From NCBI GenBank assembly GCA_026705025.1, contig JAPPBN010000026.1, positions 186,001 through 250,000 on the forward strand: a DNA stretch of 64,000 bases, in the 5' to 3' direction. Origin of the DNA: Bin125 sp026705025 (GTDB taxonomy: Bacteria > Chloroflexota > Dehalococcoidia > Bin125). Numbering within the stretch: the first letter of the stretch is position 1; each line of letters starts with the position of its first letter. The notes beneath the pieces were generated by a model. The model was not told the origin of the DNA. It did not search any database and worked only from the letters and a program-made list of their open reading frames with translations. Below, one piece after another: positions 50,510 through 58,301 of this stretch. Position numbers and translations under genes: made by a program.

Positions 50510-52189
50510 ATGCGTTTGACCGGCGCCCGAATCTTGATGGAATGTCTGCGCGCAGAGGGGGTCGAAGTCTTCTTCGGCTATCCCGGCGGCGTCGTGTTGC
50601 CCCTCTACAACACGCTGGGCGAGTACCCCGACATCAAGCACGTCCTCGTCCGGCACGAACAAGCCGCCGCCCATGCTGCCGATGGCTATGCCCGGGTCGC
50701 CGGACGCACCGGCGTCTGCCTGGCTACCTCCGGTCCCGGCGCGACCAACCTGGTGACCGGCATCACCACCGCCTACATGGACTCGGTGCCAATGGTTGTC
50801 CTGACGGGGAATGTAGCGCGCGACCTGATTGGCCGCGACGGTTTCCAGGAGGCCGATATTACCGGCATCACCCTGCCGATCACCAAGCACAACTACCTCT
50901 TGATGCGTGCCTCCGAGATCGCCCCGGCGGTCAAGGAGGCCTTCCACATCGCCTCGACCGGACGCAAAGGCCCGGTGCTGGTTGACATTCCCAAAGACGT
51001 CTTCATCGAAGAGGCTGAGTGGGACGGTTACCCCCAGGGCGTCTCGCTGCGCGGCTATCCGATCATGGATGTCCCCCGCGAGGAGGAAGTGGCCAGGGCG
51101 GCCGAAACGATCAACGCGGCCAAGAGACCGATCGTGATTGCCGGGCACGGCGTCGTCCAGTCGGAGGCGCAGCACGAGCTGGTTGAATTCGCCGAGCGCT
51201 CTGATACACCGGTGCTGACCACCCTTCTGGGCATCTCGGGAATGCCGGAGGACCACGAGCTCTCTTACGGCTTCCTCGGCATGCATGGTCATTTCTACGC
51301 CAACATGGCCGCCGATCGCGCAGACGTGGTGATCGGTATCGGGATGCGCTTCGACGACCGCGCGATGGGCCGGTTCAGCGACTTCAATCCCACCGCGAAA
51401 ATCGTTCACATCGACATCGATCCGGCCGAGATTGGCAAGAACTTCAAGACCCACGCGCCGGTCAATGGAGATGTCAAAGAAACGCTGTCACGTCTGTTGC
51501 CCCAAATCGACCGCAATTCGCATCCGGAGTGGCGGTCCGAGATCGACGAGATCATGGCCCAACATCCGACTGATTACATCGAGGAGGGCACTGGACTAGG
51601 CGGCCCGTGGCTGGTTCGCGCGCTGGCCGAGGCGACGAATGGCGAGGCGACAATCGTCACTGGCGTCGGTCAGCACCAGATGTGGGGTGCGCAGTACTAC
51701 CCGTACACGAAGGCTCGCCAGTGGGTGACGTCCGGCGGCCTCGGCACAATGGGCTACGAAGTGCCGGCCGCGATGGGCGCCCAGTTTGCGCAGCGGGAGC
51801 CAATCTGGTCAATCTGCGGCGATGGCGGATTCCAAATGACCTCACAGGAGCTGCAGACGGTCGCCGAGCACAATCTGCCGGTCCGTTTCGCGATCTTCAA
51901 CAACGGCTTCCTGGGGATGGTGCGTCAGTGGCAGGAACTGTTCTACGCAAACAACTACCACTCGGTTGATCTGGGTCAGCCCGACTTCGTCAAGCTGGCG
52001 GAGGCCTACGGCATACGCGGCGTCCGCGCGACGACACGGGCCGAGGCTATGCAGGTCTTCCGCGATCTTGAAGGCTACGACGGACCGGTCGTGATCGACT
52101 TCCAGCTTGAGCGGGAAGAAAACGTCTGGCCGATGGTTCCGGCCGGCGCCGCACTGTCGGAGACCATCGAATCGGCTGAGGATCTCTAG
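50510..52189 (+). CDS. ilvB: Acetolactate synthase large subunit (IlvB)
   Basis: 559 aa TPP enzyme, first common step of branched-chain amino acid synthesis. Catalytic Glu in VRHEQAAAHAADGYAR, FAD-binding middle domain, and the TPP motif GDGGFQMTSQELQTVAEHNL followed by FNNGFLGMVRQWQ. ATG 50510 has GGAG 6 nt upstream; upstream in-frame codons lack support. First gene of ilvB-ilvN-ilvC. Confidence 0.96.
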   Translation: MRLTGARILMECLRAEGVEVFFGYPGGVVLPLYNTLGEYPDIKHVLVRHEQAAAHAADGYARVAGRTGVCLATSGPGATNLVTGITTAYMDSVPMVVLTGNVARDLIGRDGFQEADITGITLPITKHNYLLMRASEIAPAVKEAFHIASTGRKGPVLVDIPKDVFIEEAEWDGYPQGVSLRGYPIMDVPREEEVARAAETINAAKRPIVIAGHGVVQSEAQHELVEFAERSDTPVLTTLLGISGMPEDHELSYGFLGMHGHFYANMAADRADVVIGIGMRFDDRAMGRFSDFNPTAKIVHIDIDPAEIGKNFKTHAPVNGDVKETLSRLLPQIDRNSHPEWRSEIDEIMAQHPTDYIEEGTGLGGPWLVRALAEATNGEATIVTGVGQHQMWGAQYYPYTKARQWVTSGGLGTMGYEVPAAMGAQFAQREPIWSICGDGGFQMTSQELQTVAEHNLPVRFAIFNNGFLGMVRQWQELFYANNYHSVDLGQPDFVKLAEAYGIRGVRATTRAEAMQVFRDLEGYDGPVVIDFQLEREENVWPMVPAGAALSETIESAEDL

Positions 52190-52212
52190 AGCGAGCAAAG
52201 GGGATTCACTGT

Positions 52213-52800
52213 ATGGCTTCTCGAAACACCATCGTCGCCCACGTCGAGGACCGCCCCGGCGTCCTGGCGCGCGTGGCCTCGCTGTTCCGCCGACGAGGAT
52301 TCAATATTGAGTCGCTCACCGTTGGGCATTGCGAAGAACCGGGCTTGAGCCGGATGACGATCGTCGTCGACGGTGACGACCACCAGGTTGACCAGGTCTG
52401 CCGTCAGCTATTCAAGCTGATCGATGTGGTCTCGGTCCAGGACATCACCTACGCGCCGATGGTCGATCGCGAACTGGCGTTGATCAAGGTTTCCGCGTCC
52501 AACTTCAATCGACGCGAAGTGCTAGACATGGTTGAGATGTTCCGGGCCGATGTCGTTGACGTCGATGCGGATGCGTTGATCGTGCAGGTGCTCGGCGACG
52601 AGGGCAAAGTCGACGCCGCCGTCAAGATGTTCGAGCAGTTCGGCATCCTCGAGATGGTGCGCACCGGTCGAGTCGCGATGGTCCGCGGCACTGAGACGAC
52701 CAAGCCGCCGGCGATCTCGGACTCGCAACAGGCCGCCGCCGCAATCCGCGCCATGCTCGGTCGGAGGCCGGAGGGCGCATTGCCTTTCGCCAGCGACTAG
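52213..52800 (+). CDS. ilvN: Acetolactate synthase small (regulatory) subunit (IlvN/IlvH)
   Basis: 195 aa. The N-terminal ACT domain (IVAHVEDRPGVLARVASLFR and GFNIESLTVG) binds valine for feedback control, and the C-terminal ALS_ss domain (ELALIKVSASNFNRREVLDM) activates the catalytic subunit. A C-terminal tail of about 25 residues (TKPPAISDSQQAAAAIRAML) goes past the usual end. 23 nt after ilvB. Confidence 0.95.
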   Translation: MASRNTIVAHVEDRPGVLARVASLFRRRGFNIESLTVGHCEEPGLSRMTIVVDGDDHQVDQVCRQLFKLIDVVSVQDITYAPMVDRELALIKVSASNFNRREVLDMVEMFRADVVDVDADALIVQVLGDEGKVDAAVKMFEQFGILEMVRTGRVAMVRGTETTKPPAISDSQQAAAAIRAMLGRRPEGALPFASD

Positions 52801-52880
52801 TCGGAACTGGTTCAAGCCAGCTCCGCGCCTACACTCAGGCAAGAACCACAGACGCCCAACCTCAACTGCAGGAGACCGGT

Positions 52881-53885
52881 ATGCCCGCCCAGATGTTTTA
52901 CGACGCCGACGCTGACCTTGACCTGATCAAGGATAAGAAGATTGCGGTCATCGGCTTTGGCTCGCAGGGTCACGCGCACGCGCTGAACCTGCGCGATTCA
53001 GGGTGCGACGTGATCGTTGGTCTCTACCCGGGTTCCCGCAGCTGGACCAAGGTCCAGGACTCGGGACTTCAGGTCGACACCGTCGCCGACGCAGCCGCCG
53101 CGGCCGACATCGTCATGGTCCTGACGCCCGACCACGTGCAGAAGTCGATCTACGACCAGCACATCGCGCCGACCATGACCGAGGGCAAGACGCTGATGTT
53201 CGCCCACGGTTTCGCGATTCACTTCAACCAGGTCATGCCGCCGCCGGAAGTCGATGTGACCATGATCGCGCCCAAGGGTCCCGGCCACCTGGTGCGTCGC
53301 GTGTTCGAAGAGGGCGGCGGCGTCCCGGCGCTGCTGGCCATCCACCAGGACGCCTCCGAGACGGCCAAGGAGGTCGCGTTGGCCTACGCCAAGGGGATCG
53401 GTGGGACGCGCGCCGGCGTGCTGGAGACGACCTTCCTTGAGGAGACTGAGACTGACCTGTTCGGTGAGCAGTCGGTCCTCTGCGGCGGGATCACCGCGCT
53501 GATGCAGGCTGGATTCGAAACGCTGGTCGAGGCGGGGTACCAGCCAGAATCCGCCTATTTCGAGACGATCCACGAGGTCAAACTGATCGTGGACCTGATC
53601 TACGAAGGCGGCTTCGCCAACATGCGCTACTCGGTCTCGGATACTGCCGAGTACGGCGATCTGACCCGAGGCACCAGGATCATCGACGAGTCGGTCAAAG
53701 AGCGGATGCAGCAGATCCTCTCTGACATCCAGGACGGCACCTTCGCCCGTGAATGGATCATGGAGAACCAGACGGGCCGGCCGGGCTTTGACAAGCTCCG
53801 CGCGCGAGCGGCGAGTCACCCCAGCGAAGAGGTCGGAGCCGAGCTCCGAGGCATGATGTCCTGGCTCAACGAAGAAGCCGACTGA
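52881..53885 (+). CDS. ilvC: Ketol-acid reductoisomerase (IlvC), class I
   Basis: 334 aa. NADPH motif GFGSQGHAHALNLRDSG, the oxyanion/metal region IAPKGPGHLVRR, and metal ligands in ETETDLFGEQSVLCGG and the ESAYFETIHEVKLIVDLIYE helix. Short class I form as in most bacteria. AGGAG lies before the ATG. Makes dihydroxy-isovalerate and dihydroxy-methylvalerate; no ilvD is seen in the window. Confidence 0.96.
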   Translation: MPAQMFYDADADLDLIKDKKIAVIGFGSQGHAHALNLRDSGCDVIVGLYPGSRSWTKVQDSGLQVDTVADAAAAADIVMVLTPDHVQKSIYDQHIAPTMTEGKTLMFAHGFAIHFNQVMPPPEVDVTMIAPKGPGHLVRRVFEEGGGVPALLAIHQDASETAKEVALAYAKGIGGTRAGVLETTFLEETETDLFGEQSVLCGGITALMQAGFETLVEAGYQPESAYFETIHEVKLIVDLIYEGGFANMRYSVSDTAEYGDLTRGTRIIDESVKERMQQILSDIQDGTFAREWIMENQTGRPGFDKLRARAASHPSEEVGAELRGMMSWLNEEAD

Positions 53886-53918
53886 GGCTTCTCTCGCCGG
53901 TCTGTGAGTCGCTGAGCG

Positions 53919-54344
53919 TTAGTCGGCGACCGCGCTGGGCGGTAGTAGTCGCTCGCGCGCGGGATCGATCAACAAACCCAGTGATTCGAGCACGGTCAGA
54001 CCGAGTATCGGCTCAACGTCATCGTCAACGAAGAAGACGGTAGCGTAGTCCGTCTGCTCGAGAACGGTGAATCCGGCGAAGCTGATCAGACGGCGGATCG
54101 GGCGGTTGTCCGCCAGCCAAACCTCGCGCATGCCGGTCGGCTCAATCCCGATGGACTCCAGAATTGATGTCGGCACGTGCGAGTTCGTCGCTCCGCTGTC
54201 GACGAGGAAGACACCGTCCCAGTGCCGGTCCGGTTGATACGGATTGTGGAGTCTAACCGGCACGCGAACCTCGCCCATCGGCATCTCCTCGATCAGACGC
54301 AACCAACGTGCCTGGACCTCTGATTCGGCTCTTGTGAGCAGCAT
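53919..54344 (-). CDS. Retropepsin-like (clan AA) aspartyl protease family protein
   Basis: 141 aa single-lobe aspartic protease. The active-site motif is FLVDSGATNSHVPTSIL (DSGA for DTGA), followed by the flap region VWLADNRPIRRLISFAGFTV and the second conserved turn PILGLTVLESLGLLIDP. Such small enzymes act as dimers; no membrane anchor is visible here. No Shine-Dalgarno; TAAGCT lies 6 nt before the ATG (54351-54356). Confidence 0.8.
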   Translation of the reverse strand: MLLTRAESEVQARWLRLIEEMPMGEVRVPVRLHNPYQPDRHWDGVFLVDSGATNSHVPTSILESIGIEPTGMREVWLADNRPIRRLISFAGFTVLEQTDYATVFFVDDDVEPILGLTVLESLGLLIDPARERLLPPSAVAD

Positions 54345-54350
54345 TTGGTC

Positions 54351-54356
54351 AGCTTA
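54351..54356 (-). promoter_or_regulatory. Putative leaderless -10 box (TAAGCT)
   Basis: On the minus strand TAAGCT ends 6 nt before ATG 54344. Confidence 0.4.
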
Positions 54357-54393
54357 CGCTTTTTCCTGACTGCCTTGGATTGGCGAGCGCTGA

Positions 54394-54885
54394 CTAGTCG
54401 GTGTTCGCCAACTCGTAGGGCAGCGGGTCGCCCAGGTTGCCGTTTCGCCAGCGGGTGAGGGAGTGGGCGAGGTCGCCGAGTTCAGATGCGGATTGGTCTT
54501 CGGTGGCGCGCAGGACTTGTTCGGCGGTGGCGATTTCAGCACCGTTGAATCCGAACAGGTCGGCGCTGGCCAGGGCCATCGGACGGTACTGTGTGAAGCC
54601 GCCCAGATCCGACGACTGGATGACGATTTTGCCGTCGTCGATCAGCGGGTCCAGGTGCAGTTCGAACTTGACCAGCCAGGGTCCGTGTTCGGCGACGACG
54701 TACTCGGCGCCGGTGATCGATTCTCCGAAGCGGCGGTAGTGCAGGAAGTCGCTCAGGCAGAGCAGCGTGTTGAGTTGGCTGGTGCCGAACGAGCGAGCCG
54801 TAATCCGCCGTTCGCAGAGATAGATCAGCAGCTCGCGGAGCTTCACTTCAGCGAGTTCCTCGGTGAACGGCTTGAAGGTGGTCAT
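54394..54885 (-). CDS. Panacea-domain (DUF4065/SocA-like) protein, possible antitoxin
   Basis: 163 aa. The segment LLCLSDFLHYRRFGESITGA followed by EYVVAEHGP is the signature of the Panacea domain, known from SocA and from the PanA antitoxins that neutralise varied toxins. A conserved C-terminal region (DLAHSLTRWRNGNLGDPLPY) is also present. In PanAT pairs the toxin gene is adjacent; here the neighbour 12 nt upstream is a 121-aa CoA-transferase-like fragment, and the gene after it is a retropepsin-like protease. Antitoxin function is inference from the domain. Confidence 0.8.
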   Translation of the reverse strand: MTTFKPFTEELAEVKLRELLIYLCERRITARSFGTSQLNTLLCLSDFLHYRRFGESITGAEYVVAEHGPWLVKFELHLDPLIDDGKIVIQSSDLGGFTQYRPMALASADLFGFNGAEIATAEQVLRATEDQSASELGDLAHSLTRWRNGNLGDPLPYELANTD

Positions 54886-54897
54886 GCGCTGTCCTGT

Positions 54898-55263
54898 TCA
54901 GCGGGTTCCGGCGGGCGTTCTGATCTCGTGGGGGACGCCGCGGGCTTCGAAGAGGTCGACCCATTCCTTCTGTGTGCGGTTGCGCAGGGCCTCGGTGATC
55001 ACGGTGGAGAGCTCGGCGGCGTTCTGGAGGCGCAGTTCGGCGGTGGCGAAGCGGGGATCGTCCTCGACCTGGAGCTGGAACTCGGGCCGGTAGGCCTCGC
55101 CGTCGGCCGGGTGACGTTCGTGGTGGTCCCACATGTGATCGGCCAGCGCTGCTTCGCCCAGCGTGTCGCGCAGGCGCTGCCACTCGTCGTCAGTCGTGAC
55201 AGCCAGGTGGACCCAGCCGTCGGTCGCGCGGTAGGCGCGTTGCAATGCGTCGAAGTCGGCCAT
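54898..55263 (-). CDS. Stand-alone C-terminal piece of a CaiB/BaiF CoA-transferase
   Basis: 121 aa. YRATDGWVHLAVTTDDEWQR and DPRFATAELRLQNAAELSTV followed by WVDLFEARGVPHEI are the C-terminal region of family III CoA-transferases, without the catalytic Asp or the CoA-binding fold. It has its own ATG with GAGGA upstream, and a roughly 24-residue insert (MWDHHERHPADGEAYRPEFQ) not seen in the full enzymes. It is either a relic or a reused domain; tight linkage to the Panacea gene favours a function. A toxin role is speculative. Confidence 0.65.
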   Translation of the reverse strand: MADFDALQRAYRATDGWVHLAVTTDDEWQRLRDTLGEAALADHMWDHHERHPADGEAYRPEFQLQVEDDPRFATAELRLQNAAELSTVITEALRNRTQKEWVDLFEARGVPHEIRTPAGTR

Positions 55264-55371
55264 GGCCTGGTTCCTCTTCCGTCCGTCAATTGGGGCGCAG
55301 GCTAACGGCTAGCCTGCGCTCGATCTGAACAGCAAGTCTGAAGCACAAGGGCGCCTGGAGAGGAGCTTGCC

Positions 55372-56400
55372 ATGCGCGCAGTCGCATCACGGAACGGACA
55401 ACTGAGAGTTGCGGACGTCCCCCAGCCCGAGCCGGCTGAGGGCGAAGCGTTGGTCAAAGTGCTGGCCTGCGGCATCTGCGGCTCCGACCTGCACTTTGTC
55501 AGGTTTGGGCCCGACATCGTCAAGGGTTCGATGGACTCCGGCAACGGACGCTTTGCGCCCGACCTGAGCCGCGACATCATCATGGGCCACGAGTTCTGCT
55601 GCGAGGTTGTCGCCTACGGACCGAACACCAGCGGCCCGGTCGGGATTGGCGACCGCATTACTTCGGTACCCACCCGAGGGGCCTACAGCAACGACTTTCC
55701 CGGCGGCTACAGCGAGTACATGGTGCTCGACGCGTCGATGCTGCTGCCGGTGGCGGACAGCGTCGAGACCGAGCACGCTGCCACGACCGAGCCGATGGCG
55801 GTCGGCATGCACGCGGTGCGGATGGGGCAGCTGAGCGGCGGCGAACCGACGGTCGTCTACGGCTGCGGACCGGTCGGGCTGGCCACGATCGCCAGTCTGC
55901 GCAACGAAGGCGCCGGCACGATCGTCGCCTCCGACTTCTCCCCGCGCCGCCGGGAACTGGCGGGGATCATGGGCGCCGATGTCGTCGTTGATCCGCGTGA
56001 GACGCCGCCGATGTCCGTCCTCGAACAGCGCGGCTACACGCCGGGCGGCGAGGTCGTGATGTTCGACGCGATTGGGGTGCAGGGCACGATCGCGCTGCTG
56101 ATGCGCGAGGCGCCCGCCAGGGGCGGACGGCTGGTCATCGTCGGCGTCTGCATGCAGGAGGACACGATTGTGCCGATGGCCGGGATCGAGAAGGAGATCC
56201 AGCTCCAGTTCGTGCTCGGCTACGCGCCGCAGGAGTACGCAGAGACGCTCGACGCGATCACCGCCGGCGGCATTCAGCCCGGCCCAATCGTGACCGGCCG
56301 AGTCGGCCTGGACGGAGTCGCCGGAGCGTTCGAGACGCTCGGCGATCCGGAGGAGCACTGCAAGATCATGGTCACTCCGCACGAAGACAACTCGTTGTAG
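55372..56400 (+). CDS. Zinc-binding dehydrogenase (MDR superfamily)
   Basis: 342 aa. Catalytic zinc in CGICGSDLHFV and GHEFCCEVV. It lacks the four-cysteine structural loop (VPTRGAYSNDFPGGYSEYMV instead). Cofactor motif GCGPVGLATIASLRNEGAG. Similar to threonine or sorbitol dehydrogenase relatives. AGGAG lies upstream of the ATG. Repeat copies C1 and C2 follow at once. Confidence 0.9.
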   Translation: MRAVASRNGQLRVADVPQPEPAEGEALVKVLACGICGSDLHFVRFGPDIVKGSMDSGNGRFAPDLSRDIIMGHEFCCEVVAYGPNTSGPVGIGDRITSVPTRGAYSNDFPGGYSEYMVLDASMLLPVADSVETEHAATTEPMAVGMHAVRMGQLSGGEPTVVYGCGPVGLATIASLRNEGAGTIVASDFSPRRRELAGIMGADVVVDPRETPPMSVLEQRGYTPGGEVVMFDAIGVQGTIALLMREAPARGGRLVIVGVCMQEDTIVPMAGIEKEIQLQFVLGYAPQEYAETLDAITAGGIQPGPIVTGRVGLDGVAGAFETLGDPEEHCKIMVTPHEDNSL

Positions 56401-56416
56401 GTTGCCGCCTCCTGTT

Positions 56417-56590
56417 CGGAGCGTTCGGGGCGCAGAGATTTTCGGGCGTGTTGCGGCGGAAGTGCCGCTGTGCGCTGGAAATGCTGCGTTCGGGCGTTCG
56501 GTGCTGTTCGGTTCCGTTCGATGGCGTTCGATCCTGCTCGACGGTGATCGGTGCCAGGCGAACGGTCGACTGGGGGTCGAGTCCCTTTGG
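56417..56590 (+). repeat. Dispersed repeat copy C1
   Basis: The core contains CGGCGGAAGTGCCGCTGTGC, then GCTGGAAATG. From 56491 the array has successive 10-mers gggcGTTCGG-type (ending GTTCG four times, then GCTCG, GATCG). The array motif differs from the GTCCA of copies A and B. Confidence 0.7.
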
Positions 56591-56599
56591 GACAGGGTG

Positions 56600-56725
56600 T
56601 TCGGTGTGCAAGAAATTCTCGGCGTCTTTCGGCGGAAGTGCTGCTGAGCGCTGGAGATCGTGCGTTTGGGGTGGTTGATTTTGGTCAATTCTGGTTGGTT
56701 TTGGACGATGGTGTTCGAGTGGCGG
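56600..56725 (+). repeat. Dispersed repeat copy C2
   Basis: The core contains CGGCGGAAGTGCTGCTGAGC, then GCTGGAGATC. The array at 56671-56720 has 10-mers GTGGTTGATT, TTGGTCAATT, CTGGTTGGTT, TTGGACGATG. Same core as C1, third array motif. Confidence 0.7.
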
Positions 56726-57219
56726 CGCCTGCGGCGGCAGGCGAAGGTGAGGGTCGTCCCAGGCGGTGGCGCGTTCGCGGCGAACGGAATCTTGGCGCGA
56801 TCGTCCGCGGTTGAGGCAAGTCGGACCAGGTCGGCCAGTCGGTTGATCTGCGGCGCGGAAAGGAGCCAATTCATACCAATATTGTAGTACAGATGTGCGA
56901 TGACGAATGTAGGAAGGGCTACCCGTTCAAGTTCCGAAGCGGCGGTTGGTGACGGAGGGTTCCTCGGAGAGGGACTCGCGGATTTGGGCTACCCACTCGG
57001 GGTCGAGCTTGAGGGCGGCGTTCTCAACACCCTCCGATGCGAGATGCATCAACAACTCGAACGTGGGGGCCACGTCATGTCGTTGCGGTCGTCCGGGATC
57101 GAATGGTACCTGAGGGCGGGATGCAACCCTGTAGCGTGGAAGCAGGAGCAGCCTGCCAGGGTCTCGAGGTCTAGCCGGCGTCAGACGGGCCGCCGATGGC
57201 GTACGAGAGCGGGGACGAC

Positions 57220-57564
57220 ATGATCACGGGCATGCATGGCATCTTCTTCACGCCCGAGGCGGAGGCGGCGAGGGCCTTCGTTCAGGAGAAGCTGGGGCTC
57301 TCATCAGTCGACGCCGGGGACGGCTGGCTGATCTTCGCCGCGCCGAAAGCTGAGTTCGCCTTCCACCCCGGCGACGAGCCGCGCCACGACATTTCGTTCT
57401 GGTGCGACGACTTGGAGGCGACGATGGCCGAGCTCGAGGAGCGGGGCGTGGTCTTTACCTCGCCGGTTGTCGATCAGGGCTTCGGCCTGGTCACGACGTT
57501 CGAGTTTCCCGGTGGTGTCGAGGTCACCCTCTACGAGCCGCGTCATCCGCAGCCATCGCCGTGA
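57220..57564 (+). CDS. VOC family protein
   Basis: 114 aa VOC module: MHGIFFTPEAEAARAFVQEK, HDISFWCDDLEATMAELEER and TTFEFPGGVEVTLYEPRHP. ATG 57220 has GGGGA upstream; ATG 57196 is an in-frame alternative. The metal-ligand Glu near the end (VEVTLYEP) is present, as is His in FAFHPGDEPRHD. Substrate unknown; it may act in resistance or dioxygenation like other small VOC proteins. Confidence 0.82.
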   Translation: MITGMHGIFFTPEAEAARAFVQEKLGLSSVDAGDGWLIFAAPKAEFAFHPGDEPRHDISFWCDDLEATMAELEERGVVFTSPVVDQGFGLVTTFEFPGGVEVTLYEPRHPQPSP

Positions 57565-57612
57565 AGCCACCGGCTGGGCCGACGACAGACGGATGGAAAC
57601 GGTGGCGTGACC

Positions 57613-58029
57613 TCAGTCTGGCGCTTCAGGTTCTCCTGAGGCGATCTGGGCTGCTGACTCCGGCGGTGTATCGGTGAGGAAGCCGAAGCGGCGGAGGTCG
57701 GGGCTGAGGTCGGGGTGGATCTCGACCCGGATGACGGTGGCGTAGGGGATGAAGACCTGGACGGGCTGCTCGTTGAGTTCTTCCTGGGTATGCAGGGCGA
57801 CCCACTGGTCGGTGACGCCGGAGATGGCTCGGATGTAGTGACGGGCGCCGTCGGCGGTGAAGAGCTGAACCAGCGGCATCTTGCACGAGACCTGGGAGCA
57901 ATAGGACTGGATCGCGCTGGGCAGGACCGATTCGAAGAAGTTGCGGTCGAACGGCGGGCCGGAGGGTGCTGGGGTCGGCGTGGTCGGCACGGCGCCGGGC
58001 GGGAGGATGAGTGGTGAGCGGTTGACCAT
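57613..58029 (-). CDS. Hypothetical protein, about 140 aa
   Basis: 138 aa with a Pro/Thr-rich N-terminus (GAVPTTPTPAPSGPPFDRNF) and a mixed alpha/beta body (SYCSQVSCKMPLVQLFTADG, HYIRAISGVTDQWVALHT, QPVQVFIPYATVIRVEIHPD). It has two cysteines four apart. GGAGGG lies before the ATG and codon use fits the region, so I take it as real. No family recognised; the beta-rich body could be a small ligand- or RNA-binding barrel. Confidence 0.65.
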   Translation of the reverse strand: MVNRSPLILPPGAVPTTPTPAPSGPPFDRNFFESVLPSAIQSYCSQVSCKMPLVQLFTADGARHYIRAISGVTDQWVALHTQEELNEQPVQVFIPYATVIRVEIHPDLSPDLRRFGFLTDTPPESAAQIASGEPEAPD

Positions 58030-58084
58030 GGGGCGGCTTCCCTCCGTGGCGGTGTTCCGTCGTGGGGAGGGTAGCTGAGATGCG

Positions 58085-58145
58085 GTGCGCGGCGTCCCCC
58101 CTCTGCCTGCGGCATCTCCCCCCGCGGAGCGGGGGGAGAAGGGTC
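58085..58145. repeat. Palindromic repeat (CTCCCCCC/GGGGGGAG)
   Basis: GGCATCTCCCCCCGCGGAGC followed by GGGGGGAGAAGG makes a strong stem in the gap 58030-58301 between divergent genes. Related to the palindromes at 10300 and 36601. Confidence 0.65.
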
Positions 58146-58301
58146 AGCGGTGGTCCCGCTGAGCATGTGAGCGGGGCGGTTCCGCAGCACGGGAGATAGC
58201 AATGGAAGCAGCGTGGGGCTGGTCTCCGATCGAGTCGGGGAACAAGGATCGCGATTGGTTAGCATGGGCTGAACCTGAGCGTTCGGTGGATTGAGCTGAG
58301 C

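Larger units (their letters stand above)
56401..57219. other. Long intergenic region with two dispersed repeat copies
   Basis: 56417-56725 holds two directly repeated copies (C1, C2). 56730-57219 has no gene I can support. A 48-codon minus-strand frame (57073-56927, ending VTNRRFGT) has protein-like composition but no family match. Confidence 0.55.

Noticed and set aside
56927..57073. Small minus-strand ORF of 48 codons
   Set aside because: Plausible composition but no Shine-Dalgarno, family or partner; mentioned only in the intergenic entry.
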